From positions 56,052 through 120,051 of the forward strand of contig KN817574.1 in the NCBI GenBank assembly GCA_000827495.1: DNA of 64,000 nucleotides. Direction: 5' to 3'. Below the pieces are notes generated by a model. It saw only the letters and a list, made by a program, of their open reading frames with translations, was not told the DNA's origin and ran no database searches. This DNA comes from Hypholoma sublateritium FD-334 SS-4 (lineage: Eukaryota; Basidiomycota; Agaricomycetes; Agaricales; Strophariaceae). Shown one piece after another: positions 62,567-64,000 of the stretch. The number at the start of each line of letters is the position of its first letter. Within the stretch, counting starts at the first letter, position 1. The position numbers were made by a program, and so were the translations under genes.

Positions 62567-62817
62567 CAGTAATGTTCTGGGCCATCCTCAAGGTTGACAC
62601 ATCCAGCGTATGTTCTGATATTGGGTACCTGGATCAGGCTTATGAAATGCCATACCTGGTTGGTTGATATAGATCAGCTGGAACGGATTGGGCGGAGCGG
62701 ATTGTCTGGAATGTGTAACAGAACTCTGGATCTGTCGTAATACAGCGCGCCAATGAAAGAGGCCGCAATTCCAATCCAATCCAATGCAAGGATGAATCTC
62801 CTTGGAATCTAGGCCAG
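62567..62817 (+). repeat. Repeat unit 2 (diverged copy of unit 1)
   Basis: Direct copy of the preceding unit with many substitutions and small gaps. Confidence 0.7.
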
Positions 62818-62950
62818 TGCCACTGCGGTAGCAACGGATTGGAATCGCAGCCTTTTTTATTCGCGCGCTGTCAGTAATACGACAGGTCCACAATGCTGTT
62901 GCGCGTCTAGTCTGGTCCAGCCAATCGATTCCAGCCAACCAGGAATGTCT
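62818..62950 (-). repeat. Inverted partial copy of the same repeat
   Basis: Read on the minus strand it gives CCTGGTTGGCTGGAATCGAT, GGACCTGTCGTA, CGAATAAAAAAGG and GATTCCAATCC, matching the middle of unit 1. The three copies form a partly palindromic, foldback-like block. Confidence 0.65.
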
Positions 62951-63484
62951 TTTCAATGTTCATAAGCCTATAAATGTATGTGTCAAGCTCGAGGTTTTCT
63001 CCTTGGAAAATCAATGCAACCTTGAATATCACCGGATACGACTGCATGTACACATCAGTCCAGTACATCCTAGAGAAAATGCCCTCACACAGCGTACACA
63101 GCGGCTGACGAATAAAGACTTCTGAATACGGTTTGAATTTGAGGGGGGATGCGAATGACAATTTCAACAAAATGCTAACGAAGAGACCCCACAACATATA
63201 GAATAAAAAAAAAAAAATACACAACACGGACGCGGCGCGCTGGGCCCTCGTCCGAGAAATATACAACACCAAGCAGGAGCAATAATAAACACGGCTGCTC
63301 AAGATAGCACGAAGATAAATTATATGTTTCTGCAACCCAGCACCGCAATCAGCTCTGAAGATCTCCCAGAACGGAGCAAGGAAAAACAAACACGCACTTC
63401 AAGGATAACGCCGGGCAACACATCGCTAGCACTATCGTATGCCCAAGTGGCAAGCGCCCTCCGTGTCCGCGGGGGTTCGAATGT
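62951..63484. other. 3' flank of the edge gene
   Basis: No gene recognised; contains a poly-A run at about 63,208. Confidence 0.4.
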
Positions 63485-64000
63485 TCAGGTGTATGCCCGC
63501 TTCGCCGCGTCCGGGCGCCCGTCGTCGGTCGCGTCGCGGTACCGCTTGTTCCCCGCCCCGGCGCCGCCCTGGGCCCACATCCCCTCGTCTCGCCGCGCTG
63601 CACCACCAGGGGCCGCCTGCATAAAGTACACATCGATCGACGGCCTCTTCAGCCTCCTTCTGCGCTGGCCCTGCGCGCCCGCCGCGGTGTGCGCCATCAC
63701 CGGGCTCGTCGGGTTCGAGTGCACGAGCGCGTCGATCGTCATCGGCGGCGCCGCGCCCGGGTCGTCGTCGGCGCCCATCCGCGGCTCGGGTTTCTTTTTA
63801 TACTGAGAGGTGGTAAGCTCATCCAGGTACACACGCATGAGAGGCGCGGGAGACGGGAATACTTACGGTCTCGAGCTCGGGCTTCCCCCGCCAGCGCTGG
63901 ATCGCCTCGCAGAAGCGCACGGCCGCACGCTCGACGGGCTCCGCAGGGTACTGCCACGCGACGTCTTCCATGTGCGTGGCACAGTCCGGGGTCGATGCGG
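63485..64000 (-). CDS. Hypothetical GC-rich gene, 5' end beyond the window
   Basis: Two exons visible. The upstream exon runs from the window edge to a GTAAGT donor at about 63,867 and reads TPDCATHMEDVAWQYPAEPVE and RAAVRFCEAIQRWRGKPELET. The acceptor TCTCAG at about 63,805 leads to YKKKPEPRMGADDDPG, a Pro/Ala/Gly-rich disordered tail with RRRRLKRPSIDVYFM and KRYRDATDDGRPDAAKR, ending at the stop at 63,485. The basic clusters could be nuclear-localisation signals. The N-terminus, and with it any diagnostic domain, is missing, so no function is proposed. Confidence 0.6.

Overview
The window is eukaryotic nuclear DNA, and the gene content points to a wood-decay basidiomycete (Agaricomycetes, most likely a Polyporales-type white-rot fungus; this is inference). 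Genes are split by many 45-70 base GT-AG introns, including micro-exons. There is a secreted class II fungal peroxidase, a cluster of phi-like glutathione transferases, MYND and C2H2 zinc-finger proteins, and mobile-element pieces typical of Agaricomycetes. No tRNA, rRNA, CRISPR or prokaryotic feature was found.

Layout. 0.5-1.1 kb: cytochrome c (minus). 2-3.7 kb: secreted phosphoesterase/phospholipase C-like gene (minus), with a paralogue of identical exon plan at 20.4-22.2 kb (plus). 5-5.8 kb: a 0.87 kb TIR element. 6-7.5 kb: BEM46/ABHD13-type hydrolase. 10.9-12.3 kb: class II peroxidase with an unusual manganese site. 15-18.7 kb: a MYND protein and a conserved-looking protein of unknown function. 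22.7-26.4 kb: mitochondrial Lon protease. 27.2-28 kb: small protein with two identically spaced CX2CX21HX3C motifs. 30.5-31.4 kb: low-complexity protein. 33.8-35.7 kb: a 1.9 kb element with 248-base TIRs, holding the tails of a DUF6589-type gene and a RecQ-like helicase. 36-41.4 kb: four GST genes. 41.8-44 kb: kinetochore protein Dsn1.

From about 44.7 kb the window becomes gene-poor and repeat-rich: a decayed or poorly assembled gene, gene fragments, three paralogous C2H2/C2HC finger genes, inverted-repeat elements, tandem and inverted duplications and most of the isolated N bases. A truncated GC-rich gene runs off the right edge.

Functionally the left and middle parts mix housekeeping genes (cytochrome c, Lon, Dsn1) with secreted or detoxifying functions suited to lignocellulose decay (peroxidase, phosphoesterases, GSTs). 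The most unusual object is the TIR element at 33,773-35,684, which looks like an internal-deletion derivative of a larger element carrying a divergent DUF6589 + RecQ pair. All gene models were read by eye from splice signals and family motifs; exon edges may be off by a few bases and no database search was run.
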